This document shows positions 1-5,659 of a stretch of 6,407 bases of DNA, one piece after another. Below the pieces are notes generated by a model. The model had not been told where the DNA came from. It saw only the letters and a list, made by a program, of their open reading frames with translations, and ran no database searches. The stretch lies in NCBI GenBank assembly GCA_002427995.1, contig DIZV01000184.1, positions 688 to 7,094 of the forward strand. The letters are read 5' to 3'. Position 1 is the first letter of the stretch; each line of letters starts with the position of its first letter. Position numbers and translations under genes: made by a program. This DNA comes from Chloroflexi bacterium UBA6019 (GTDB lineage Bacteria; Chloroflexota; Dormibacteria; Dormibacterales; Dormibacteraceae).

Positions 1-7
1 GCTTCCC

Positions 8-34
8 AAAAAATAAAGCCTAGGAAACCTAGGC
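8..34 (-). terminator. Leftward intrinsic terminator (7-bp hairpin plus U-tract)
   Basis: Read on the minus strand, GCCTAGG (34-28), a TTT loop (27-25) and CCTAGGC (24-18) form a perfect 7-bp stem. TTTATTTTTT (17-8) follows at once, the classic stem-loop plus U-tract of a Rho-independent terminator. On the plus strand the bases after the stem are not U-rich, so it should act only on leftward transcription. No leftward gene starts between it and the operon end at 1180. The transcript it stops would therefore be operon read-through antisense to the dehydrogenase gene, or an unseen short RNA. The same stem could instead be a stem of a plus-strand leader RNA (see the T-box-like motif). Confidence 0.6.
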
Positions 35-46
35 GCCTACCAATAT

Positions 47-63
47 AACAGGTGGCACCGCGG
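47..63 (+). promoter_or_regulatory. T-box-like leader motif
   Basis: AACAGGTGGCACCGCGG at 47-63 closely matches the conserved T-box sequence of tRNA-sensing leaders (about AACAGGGTGGNACCGCGG), with one G fewer. It contains the TGGN bulge (53-56) that would pair with an uncharged tRNA acceptor end. It lies on the sense strand 29 nt before the dehydrogenase ATG, and a hairpin (18-34) sits 12 nt upstream, where stem III is expected. Against a working T-box, I find no clear downstream strand completing the antiterminator helix and no plus-strand terminator. The stem I/specifier region would lie outside the window. A translational T-box, a decayed one and chance all remain possible. Confidence 0.4.
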
Positions 64-91
64 CCAAAGCAGTCTGAGACACTGGACGGCG

Positions 92-1183
92 ATGGCGGAT
101 CCGACTCAAATCGTAATCCTTCACGGCGACCAGACCGGCGAGGAGCTGCTCCGCGACGCGCTCCGCTTCCTCGACCCCGAGCTGACGGGCGTCCAGGTCG
201 AGCTCAGCCACTTCGACCTCTCCCTCGCCAAGCGCCGCGAGACCAACAATCAGGTCGTGCTGGACGCGTCGGACGCCCTTCTCGCGGCGGGCTATGGGAT
301 CAAGGCGGCCACCATCACGCCCGAGCAGACGGGCGACGTCGGCAGCCCGAACGCGATCCTGCGGGCGCGGATCGGCGGCCAGGTGATCGTCCGGACCGGG
401 CGCCGGATTCCCTCGGTCCGACCGGTGGCCGGAGTCTATTCCCCCATCTCGGTGATCCGGATGGCGGTCGACGACGCCTACGGCGCGACCGAGTGGCGCG
501 AGGGCGAGGGCCTCGACCAGTGGGCGTTCCGGACCGAGAAGATCTCCCGGCGGACCTGCAAGGTGGTGGCCGAGTACTCCTTTCACCAGGCCCGGCGGCT
601 GGGCGGCAAGGTGTTCGGCGGCCCCAAGTACACGGTTTCCCCGGTCTACGATGGGCTATTCAAGGAGGAGCTCGACGCCGCCGCCGGGCGCAACCCTGAC
701 GTCCGCTACGACCCCCAGCTCATCGACGCCACCTACGCGATGCTGATCGCCACGACCGGCGAGCCGCTGGTCGTCCCGGCGCTCAACCGCGATGGCGACA
801 CGCTGTCCGACCTCGTGATGCAGCTTTTCGGGACCATCGCCGGGGCCGAGTCCGCCCTGCTGGCGTTCGATGGAGAGGGGAAGGTCAAGGTGATGATGAC
901 CGAGGCGCCGCACGGGACCGCGCCCGCCCTGGAGGGCAAGAACGTGGCCAACCCGATGGCGATGATCATGTCGGTCGCCTCTTTGCTCGGCCACATGGAG
1001 GGCGAGCGCGAGCACCTCGCCTCGCGGGCCGTCTACGAGGCGACGCTGGAGACGGTCTCGGACGGGATCCGCACCGCCGACCTGGGCGGCCACTCGGGGA
1101 CGAGCGAGTTCACCGACGAGGTGATCCGGCGGGTGAGGACCAAGCTCGACGTCTGGGCTTCGCTCTCCGACGTCGAGCGCTAG
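92..1183 (+). CDS. Isocitrate/isopropylmalate-family dehydrogenase, probably NAD-type isocitrate dehydrogenase
   Basis: This 363-residue beta-decarboxylating dehydrogenase probably oxidises isocitrate to 2-oxoglutarate in the cytosol. By-eye comparison with human IDH1 (about 414 residues) keeps nearly every isocitrate and metal contact: T76 in ATITPE, S85, N87 and R91 in SPNAILR, R123 (equivalent to human R132), Y130, K179, T181, D212, and D236/D240 in RDGDTLSD. The clasp region (about 135-175) is about 20 residues shorter. The coenzyme loop HGTAPALEGKNVANP (274-288) lacks the Arg-His or Lys-Tyr pairs that bind the NADP phosphate and has Ala before NP as in NAD enzymes, so NAD is predicted. 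The ATG at 92 has a weak GGACGG Shine-Dalgarno. Its TAG stop lies in a CTAG shared with the convergent gene. 3-Isopropylmalate or homoisocitrate dehydrogenase are less likely alternatives. Confidence 0.85.
   Translation: MADPTQIVILHGDQTGEELLRDALRFLDPELTGVQVELSHFDLSLAKRRETNNQVVLDASDALLAAGYGIKAATITPEQTGDVGSPNAILRARIGGQVIVRTGRRIPSVRPVAGVYSPISVIRMAVDDAYGATEWREGEGLDQWAFRTEKISRRTCKVVAEYSFHQARRLGGKVFGGPKYTVSPVYDGLFKEELDAAAGRNPDVRYDPQLIDATYAMLIATTGEPLVVPALNRDGDTLSDLVMQLFGTIAGAESALLAFDGEGKVKVMMTEAPHGTAPALEGKNVANPMAMIMSVASLLGHMEGEREHLASRAVYEATLETVSDGIRTADLGGHSGTSEFTDEVIRRVRTKLDVWASLSDVER
1180..1183. other. CTAG palindrome supplying both convergent stop codons
   Basis: CTAG at 1180-1183 gives TAG to the rightward dehydrogenase (1181-1183) and TAG to the leftward operon's last gene (1182-1180). 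The two genes overlap by four bases tail to tail. There is no room for an intrinsic terminator between them and no hairpin with a T-tract on either side, so transcription from each side probably enters the other gene. Confidence 0.9.
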
Positions 1184-1809
1184 CGACTCCGGTCCTCGAT
1201 CTCCCAGGCGTGGTCGAGGGCGTGCCAGGCGATCCGCCGGGCCGCGTAGCGTGACGGCCAGCTCCCCCCGCCCGCGTCGAGCCCGGCCAGGATCGCCGCC
1301 CGGAATGCGGCCACCGCCCGGGCCTCGGCGGCCGGCGGCTGCTTCAGCTTGAGTCCCAGCTTGGGGGCGTAGGCAGACTCGGCGCCGAGCACGTGCTGAA
1401 CGATCGCGTCGCGGTCGCGACCACCGCCGCGGGGGCCCTTACGAAGCTCGGCGGGGGCCCCGGCGACGACCTGGTCGAGCGCCTCCCAGCACGCTTCCAG
1501 CAGCGCTCGCTGGCGTTCGGCCTCCTCCGACGAGAGAGGCCTGGAGTCCGCCTCGGCGGGCAGGCCGGGAGCGCCGAAGTCGGTGGTGCCGTTGCCCTTG
1601 AGGCGCTCCACGACCTCGAATTCCCGCGCCGCCGGAGGAAGCTGGAAACCCGCTGCGCGGGCGACCGGGGAGTAACGTTCGGCGGCCGCCGCCAGGGCTG
1701 CCAGGGCCTGCCGCTCGTCCTTCCCGGAGCGGATCCAGCCCGGCCACTCGAGGGCGCCCGCGAAAACTCGCTTCGAGCCCTCCTCCAGGTAGACGGCGAC
1801 GCCGGTCAT
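1180..1809 (-). CDS. Conserved protein: HicB-like N-terminal part plus DinB-like C-terminal part
   Basis: This 209-residue soluble protein resembles uncharacterised actinobacterial proteins; no function is established. Residues 5-46 read like a HicB-type fold: a short strand, then GALEWPGWIRSGKDERQAL followed by an Ala-rich helix, recalling the 'PDLPGC..G.T..EAL' pattern of HicB. Residues 95-205 are mostly helical, with H139 in IVQHVLGAESAY and an HxxxH (H196, H200) in AWHALDHAWEIEDR. That is the three-histidine arrangement of DinB/YfiT metalloproteins, a fold used by bacillithiol S-transferases and mycothiol-dependent isomerases. The conserved stretch KGNGTTDFGAP (71-81) links the halves. 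The ATG overlaps the deacetylase TGA as ATGA, implying translational coupling, and this start is preferred over a longer in-frame extension lying within the upstream gene. The domain reading is by eye. Confidence 0.85.
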   Translation of the reverse strand: MTGVAVYLEEGSKRVFAGALEWPGWIRSGKDERQALAALAAAAERYSPVARAAGFQLPPAAREFEVVERLKGNGTTDFGAPGLPAEADSRPLSSEEAERQRALLEACWEALDQVVAGAPAELRKGPRGGGRDRDAIVQHVLGAESAYAPKLGLKLKQPPAAEARAVAAFRAAILAGLDAGGGSWPSRYAARRIAWHALDHAWEIEDRSR

Positions 1810-2534
1810 CCGATCTTGATCCGCTTGAAGCCTTCGGCGTACTCGTAGCCGGACTTCTCGCCGATCTGCTTCATCCGATCCCGCAGGTTCTGTTCCCAGT
1901 TCTCCCAGTTCTGGAACTGGGACTCGTGCCGGCGGAGCGCGGCGATCTTGCGGTCGACCGTCGAGCTGATGTCGACGAAGAAGTCGCCCTGGTTCCAGGT
2001 CGGGATCCAGACCTCCTTCACCTTCCATGCCTCGAGCCCTTCGTCGAGCAGCTCCCGGAAGGCGCGCGGGTTGCGCGCGGCCGGGTAGACCGAGGCGAGG
2101 GTGGCCTGGCCGACCGCCAGGTGGTCGGGGTGGTAGCCCCCGATCGGGCTGTCGAGGTTGATCGCCGGCACGTGCGTCAGGACCAGGTCCGGCTGGTGCT
2201 TGCGGATCAGGGCCGTGATCTCCCGGCGGAACTCGAGCGTGTGTTCGAGACGGCCGTCGGGGTGACCGAGGAAGACGACGTCGTTGATGCCCAGCTCGGC
2301 GGCGGCCGCGCACTGCTCCGCGTACCGGACCCGGCTCAGCTCGGCGTCAAGCACGGTGGGGTCCTCGCCGCCCTCGGAGCCATCGGTGCAGATCACGATC
2401 GTCACCCGGGAGCCCCCGTCAACGAGCCTCGCCAACGTCCCCGCGGCACCGAAGTCGGGGTCGTCGGGGTGCGCGCTGATGATCATCGCGCGCTCGAACT
2501 GGGGGAACTCCTCGGTCTTCTTCTCTTCAGCCAT
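1806..2534 (-). CDS. PIG-L/LmbE-family deacetylase
   Basis: This 242-residue zinc-dependent N-deacetylase is of the PIG-L family, whose members act on N-acetylglucosaminyl compounds such as mycothiol or bacillithiol precursors, antibiotics and PI glycolipids. The metal motif is AHPDDPDFGAAGT (21-33): H22 and D25 are ligands and D24 the probable base. The third ligand is H138 in GGYHPDHLA (133-140). TDGSEGG (50-56) is the usual loop after the second strand. The C-terminal part (about 188-242) is charged and helical, and carries a tandem NWE repeat. No signal peptide is visible, so it is cytosolic. The ATG at 2534 is chosen over a TTG at 2600 that would overlap the kinase; no convincing Shine-Dalgarno precedes it. 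It lies 35 nt after the kinase and overlaps the next gene by ATGA. The substrate cannot be read from the sequence. Confidence 0.92.
   Translation of the reverse strand: MAEEKKTEEFPQFERAMIISAHPDDPDFGAAGTLARLVDGGSRVTIVICTDGSEGGEDPTVLDAELSRVRYAEQCAAAAELGINDVVFLGHPDGRLEHTLEFRREITALIRKHQPDLVLTHVPAINLDSPIGGYHPDHLAVGQATLASVYPAARNPRAFRELLDEGLEAWKVKEVWIPTWNQGDFFVDISSTVDRKIAALRRHESQFQNWENWEQNLRDRMKQIGEKSGYEYAEGFKRIKIG
1894..1921. repeat. Tandem 9-nt duplication with inverted copy inside the deacetylase gene
   Basis: TCCCAGTTC occurs twice in tandem (1894-1902, 1903-1911). CCCAGTT (1904-1910), CTGG and AACTGGG (1915-1921) then form a perfect 7-bp inverted repeat. On the coding strand the duplication encodes consecutive NWE triplets (residues 209-214). 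No T-tract follows, so it is not a terminator. It most likely reflects a small coding duplication. Confidence 0.75.
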
Positions 2535-2569
2535 CTCTAAAGACAAGGTAACCGGGGCGGCTGCCGGGG

Positions 2570-3277
2570 CTATTTCGTGGAGGCGGGGACCGTGAACCAA
2601 AAGGCGGACCCGCCGCCGGGTCGCGGCTCGACTCCGATCGACCCGTCCATCAGCGCCAGCAGGCCGGCGGCGACGTAGAGCCCGAGGCCGGCGCCCGGTC
2701 CGGCGGGGTCCAGCTTCAGGCCCCGTTCGAAGATGCGGGCTCGGTCGGCCGGCGCCACTCCAGGCCCCCGGTCGCAGACGACGATCCTGGCGACGCCGGG
2801 TCCGCGCTCGACCTGGACCTCGACCAGGGTGCCAACGGGCGAGAGGTGGACCGCGTTGTCGACGAGGACTCGGAGGACCTGGGTCAGGCGCTGCTGGTCG
2901 GCGCGGACGGTGACCCCCTCGACCCGCCCCGGCGCCCGGATCCGGCGGCCCCGGGCGTGCTCGCGCGCCGCCTCGAGGACGTCGGCGATGACGTCGGAAA
3001 GCTCCACCTCCTCGAGCAGGACCCGCAGCCGGCCGCCGTCGAGCCGCCCGGCGACGAGGACGTCCTCCACCCGGTCCGCCATCCGCGCCGCCTGGCTGTC
3101 GATGACGCGAAGGAGCTCGAGCACCTTCTCCGGCGCCAGCTCGGCCTGAGCCTGGAGCAGCAACGTCGCCGCGCCCCGGATCGCGGTCAGGGGGCTTCGC
3201 AGCTCGTGGCCGAGCACCGACATCAGGTCCTCCTCCTCACCGGTCGCCCTCGGCGTCCTCTGACTGGGCCGCGTCAC
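2570..3277 (-). CDS. Minimal soluble sensor-less histidine kinase
   Basis: This 235-residue protein consists only of the transmitter module of a two-component histidine kinase. The HisKA dimerisation helix starts almost at once, with phosphoacceptor H24 in LGHELRSPLTAIRGA. The HATPase_c domain follows: N-box with N141 (RVLVDNAVHLSP), G1 box DRGPGVAP (D169, G171, G173), F-box IFERGL (182-187) and G2 box GAGLGLYVA (195-203). There is no membrane segment, PAS, GAF or HAMP domain, and no receiver gene is adjacent, so both signal and partner are unknown. The start is GTG at 3277 in a GTGA overlap with the pyruvate kinase stop, with AAGGTGG about 11 nt upstream; a shorter start at M19 would leave only a few residues before the H-box. 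All nucleotide-binding motifs look intact, so an active kinase is expected. Confidence 0.9.
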   Translation of the reverse strand: MTRPSQRTPRATGEEEDLMSVLGHELRSPLTAIRGAATLLLQAQAELAPEKVLELLRVIDSQAARMADRVEDVLVAGRLDGGRLRVLLEEVELSDVIADVLEAAREHARGRRIRAPGRVEGVTVRADQQRLTQVLRVLVDNAVHLSPVGTLVEVQVERGPGVARIVVCDRGPGVAPADRARIFERGLKLDPAGPGAGLGLYVAAGLLALMDGSIGVEPRPGGGSAFWFTVPASTK

Positions 3278-4686
3278 CTGATGGTGACCACCTTGAGCAG
3301 GTTCGTCAGTCCCGGCTGCGAGGCCACGCCGGCGATTATGACGACCCGGTCGTGGCGCCGGACGAGGCCGCTCCGGATCGCCGCCTCGCTCGCCCGCGCG
3401 ATCAGGTCGTCGGTGTCCGCTCCATGCTCGACGAGGAGGGGGATGACGCCGGCGTAGAGCGCGGTCCGGCGGAGGGTCTCGGCGTGCGGGCTGGCGGCGA
3501 TGACGGGTACGGTCGGGTGCTTCTTCGAGACCCTGAGCGCGGTCGAGCCGGTCTCGGTGAAAGCCACGATGGCGGTCGCCCCGAGCTCTTCGGCCACGGT
3601 CGCGGCGGAATGGGCGATGGCGCTCCCGACCGAGCCAAGCACGGCGCCGAGGGGCCGCACCCGCTGGTAGGTCGGGTGTGACTCAGCGGCCCGGCAGATG
3701 GCGGCCATCGCCCGCACGGACTCGACCGGATGGGCGCCGACCGAGGTCTCCTGCGACAGCATCACCGCGTCGGTGCCGTCCCAGATCGCGTTCGCGACAT
3801 CGGAGGCCTCGGCGCGGGTCGGGCGGTTGCTCGTCACCATCGACTCCAGCATCTCGGTCGCCGTTATCACCGGGACGCCCCGGAGGTTGGCGTGCTCGAT
3901 GATGTCCTTCTGGGCGGCTGGGACCTCGGCCAGCGAGAGCTCCACGCCGAGGTCGCCGCGGGCCACCATCACCCCGTCGGCATGAGTGAGGATCTCGTCC
4001 AGGTGGAGAAGTGCCTGGGGGCGCTCGAGCTTGGCGATCAGGGGCACCTCCCAGCCAACCTTGCGCAGCGCCCGGCGGCAGGTGAGCAGGTCGGCGGCGG
4101 AACGGACGAAGCTGAGGGCGAGGTAGTCGAAGCGGAGCTCGGCTCCCAGCCGGAGGTCGGCGAGGTCCTTGGCGGTCAGGGCCGGGAGGCGGATCGGACA
4201 GTTCGGGGCGCTGATGCCCTTGCGCTCCCCGAGGAGCCCTCCGCGGACCACCGTGCAGACCGCCTCGCCGCCCCTCACGGAGCGGACCCGGAGCTCGATC
4301 TCGCCGTCGGCCAGCAGGACCTTCTCCTCCGGGATCAGGGAGCGGAGGAAGGCGGGATGGCTGACCGGGATCAGCGTCTCGTTCCCGACCACCGGCCGGG
4401 CGGTGAGCGTCACCGGTTCGCCCCGGCGAAGCCGGACCGGCACCTGGGTCAGCCGCCCGGTGCGGATCTTGGGCCCCTGGAGGTCTTGGAGGAGGGCGAT
4501 GTGCCGGCCCATCTGGGCGGCGACGGCGCGGACGGTGGCGACCATCTCCCGGTGCTCGTCCGGGGTCCCGTGGGAGAAGTTGACCCGGGCGATGTCCATT
4601 CCCGCGGCGATCAGCGCGCGGACGACCGCCCGAGAGGAGCTCGCCGGCCCGAGGGTGCAGATGATTCGCGTCCGGCGCAGGCTCAC
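3274..4686 (-). CDS. pyk: Pyruvate kinase
   Basis: This 470-residue protein, full length for the family, converts phosphoenolpyruvate and ADP to pyruvate and ATP in the last step of glycolysis. It opens with RRTRIICTLGPASS, then substrate and ADP residues R34, N36 and S38 (DIARVNFSHG) and DLQGPKIRTG (68-77). The B-domain covers about 78-165. The signature around K219 and E221 (LIAKLERPQAL) holds the catalytic lysine and a metal ligand; D245 in ARGDLGVE binds Mg, and T277 lies in TATEMLESM. WDGTDAVMLSQET follows, with Gln where many relatives have Gly or Glu. The C-terminal alpha/beta domain (about 345-470) ends in GLTNLLKVVTIR and has no added PEP-utiliser domain. The start is GTG at 4686, 22 nt after rlmB, with a weak Shine-Dalgarno. 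Its TGA overlaps the kinase GTG. Confidence 0.97.
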   Translation of the reverse strand: MSLRRTRIICTLGPASSSRAVVRALIAAGMDIARVNFSHGTPDEHREMVATVRAVAAQMGRHIALLQDLQGPKIRTGRLTQVPVRLRRGEPVTLTARPVVGNETLIPVSHPAFLRSLIPEEKVLLADGEIELRVRSVRGGEAVCTVVRGGLLGERKGISAPNCPIRLPALTAKDLADLRLGAELRFDYLALSFVRSAADLLTCRRALRKVGWEVPLIAKLERPQALLHLDEILTHADGVMVARGDLGVELSLAEVPAAQKDIIEHANLRGVPVITATEMLESMVTSNRPTRAEASDVANAIWDGTDAVMLSQETSVGAHPVESVRAMAAICRAAESHPTYQRVRPLGAVLGSVGSAIAHSAATVAEELGATAIVAFTETGSTALRVSKKHPTVPVIAASPHAETLRRTALYAGVIPLLVEHGADTDDLIARASEAAIRSGLVRRHDRVVIIAGVASQPGLTNLLKVVTIR

Positions 4687-4708
4687 CTCTGCCGAATGTT
4701 AAGTCCCC

Positions 4709-5659
4709 TCACCGGGAGAAGAGCTTCAGGGTGCGCTGGCGCATGACCTCGTAGAGGAGGGCGGCCGTCGCCGCCGAGGCGTTGAGGGAGTCGACTCGCC
4801 CCGCCATCGGGATCCGGAGACGCGCGTCGCAGCGCTGGCGGACCAGCCGGTGGACGCCCTCCTCGCCGCCGATGACGATGCAGACCGGCTGCGTGAGGTC
4901 GAACTCCCAGGGGGCCTGCTCGCCGGCGACGTCGAGCGCAACGCACCAGAGGCCCGCCCGCTTGATCTCGGAGACAGCGCTCGCCATGCCGCTGACGCGG
5001 ACCAGCCGAATGTGCTCGCTCGCCCCGCTGCTGGCTTTGACGACAGCGCCGGTCACCGGCGCGGAACGCCGTTCGGGGATGACGACGCCGTCGACGCCGG
5101 CGGCGTCGGCGGTTCGCAGGATGGCGCCCAGGTTCTGGGGGTCCTGGATGCCGTCGAGGCCAAGGACCAGGGTCGGGTTGCCGGCGAGGAGACCGCGGAG
5201 GTTGGCGTACTCGCGCGGCGCCAGCTCGGCGACGACGCCCTGATGGTTGCCGTGGGCGAGCGCCTCCAGCCGTTCCCGCGCGACCACCTCGACCCGAGCC
5301 AGCGTCGCCAGCTCATCGAGCCGCGGGTCGGGGTCCAACCCGTCGGCGATCAGCACCCGCTTGACGTGGCCGGCTCGAGCCGCCTCGAGGACGGCGTTGC
5401 GCCCATAGATCAACTCGACGCGCGCCCGCTGCGGAGCGCCCTCGCGGGAGCGGGCGCGATCAGGCCGGGGCTTGGGGCGCTCCTCCGAACGCGGCGCCGG
5501 CCGCCGCTCAGGCCTTGCGCCAGCGGCTGCCTTCCCTGGCGTCCTCGAGGACGATGCCCTGGGCGCGGAGCTCCTCGCGGATGGCGTCCGCCCGCGCGAA
5601 GTCGCGCCCGGCGCGGGCCGTCTCCCTTTCGGCGATGAGCCGCTCGACTTCCTTTTCAA
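4709..5659 (-). CDS. rlmB: 23S rRNA 2'-O-methyltransferase, RlmB/TrmH (SPOUT) family
   Basis: This SAM-dependent enzyme should methylate a 23S rRNA guanosine 2'-OH. The core starts at ELIYGRNAVLEA (82-93), the substrate-binding domain, which reaches HGNHQGVVAEL (136-146). The knotted SPOUT domain has motif 1 GIQDPQNLGAILRTADAAG (170-188, N176 and R182), motif 2 VIGGEEGV (262-269) and motif 3 IPMAGRVDSLNASAA (283-297, N293). Residues 1-80 are a Lys/Arg/Pro/Ser tail, probably disordered. The start is uncertain. TTG at 5659 has a strong GAGGAGGAGAGG 6 nt upstream but lies 152 bases inside cysS in another frame; I see no ATG or GTG between there and a TTG at 5413, which would give the bare core. 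I take 5659, because tail-like coding continues past the cysS stop. tRNA methylation (TrmH-like) is a less likely role. Confidence 0.9.
   Translation of the reverse strand: MKRKSSGSSPKGRRPAPGATSRGRTPSARSSAPRASSSRTPGKAAAGARPERRPAPRSEERPKPRPDRARSREGAPQRARVELIYGRNAVLEAARAGHVKRVLIADGLDPDPRLDELATLARVEVVARERLEALAHGNHQGVVAELAPREYANLRGLLAGNPTLVLGLDGIQDPQNLGAILRTADAAGVDGVVIPERRSAPVTGAVVKASSGASEHIRLVRVSGMASAVSEIKRAGLWCVALDVAGEQAPWEFDLTQPVCIVIGGEEGVHRLVRQRCDARLRIPMAGRVDSLNASAATAALLYEVMRQRTLKLFSR

Noticed and set aside
18..34. Hairpin as a terminator for a rightward gene left of the window
   Set aside because: The bases after the stem on the plus strand (GCCTACCAATA) are not U-rich; the U-tract is only on the minus strand.
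44..49. TATAAC as a -10 promoter box for the dehydrogenase
   Set aside because: It is one base from TATAAT and suitably placed, but no convincing -35 lies 16-18 nt upstream. It would start the RNA inside the T-box-like motif, so both cannot be right.
52..699. Alternative plus-strand frame overlapping the dehydrogenase
   Set aside because: Its Arg/Pro/Gly-rich translation is typical of an out-of-frame GC-rich read; the 92-1183 frame carries all family motifs.
1810..2313. Upstream in-frame extension of the HicB/DinB-like gene to 377 residues
   Set aside because: The extension lies wholly within the deacetylase gene and is Arg/Pro-rich; the ATGA overlap at 1809 is a far better start.
2570..3277. 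Kinase as a degraded pseudogene of a larger sensor kinase
   Set aside because: The frame is intact, all H, N, G1, F and G2 motifs are present, and the start is coupled to pyk by GTGA, so it looks like a genuine short gene.
3730..4746. Long plus-strand open frame antisense to pyruvate kinase
   Set aside because: It is a shadow frame produced by high GC. The translation matches no family I recognise, and the minus strand is an unmistakable full-length pyruvate kinase.
4850..5638. Plus-strand open frame antisense to rlmB and the cysS end
   Set aside because: It is a GC-driven shadow with biased Arg/Gly/Ala composition, opposite two clear genes.
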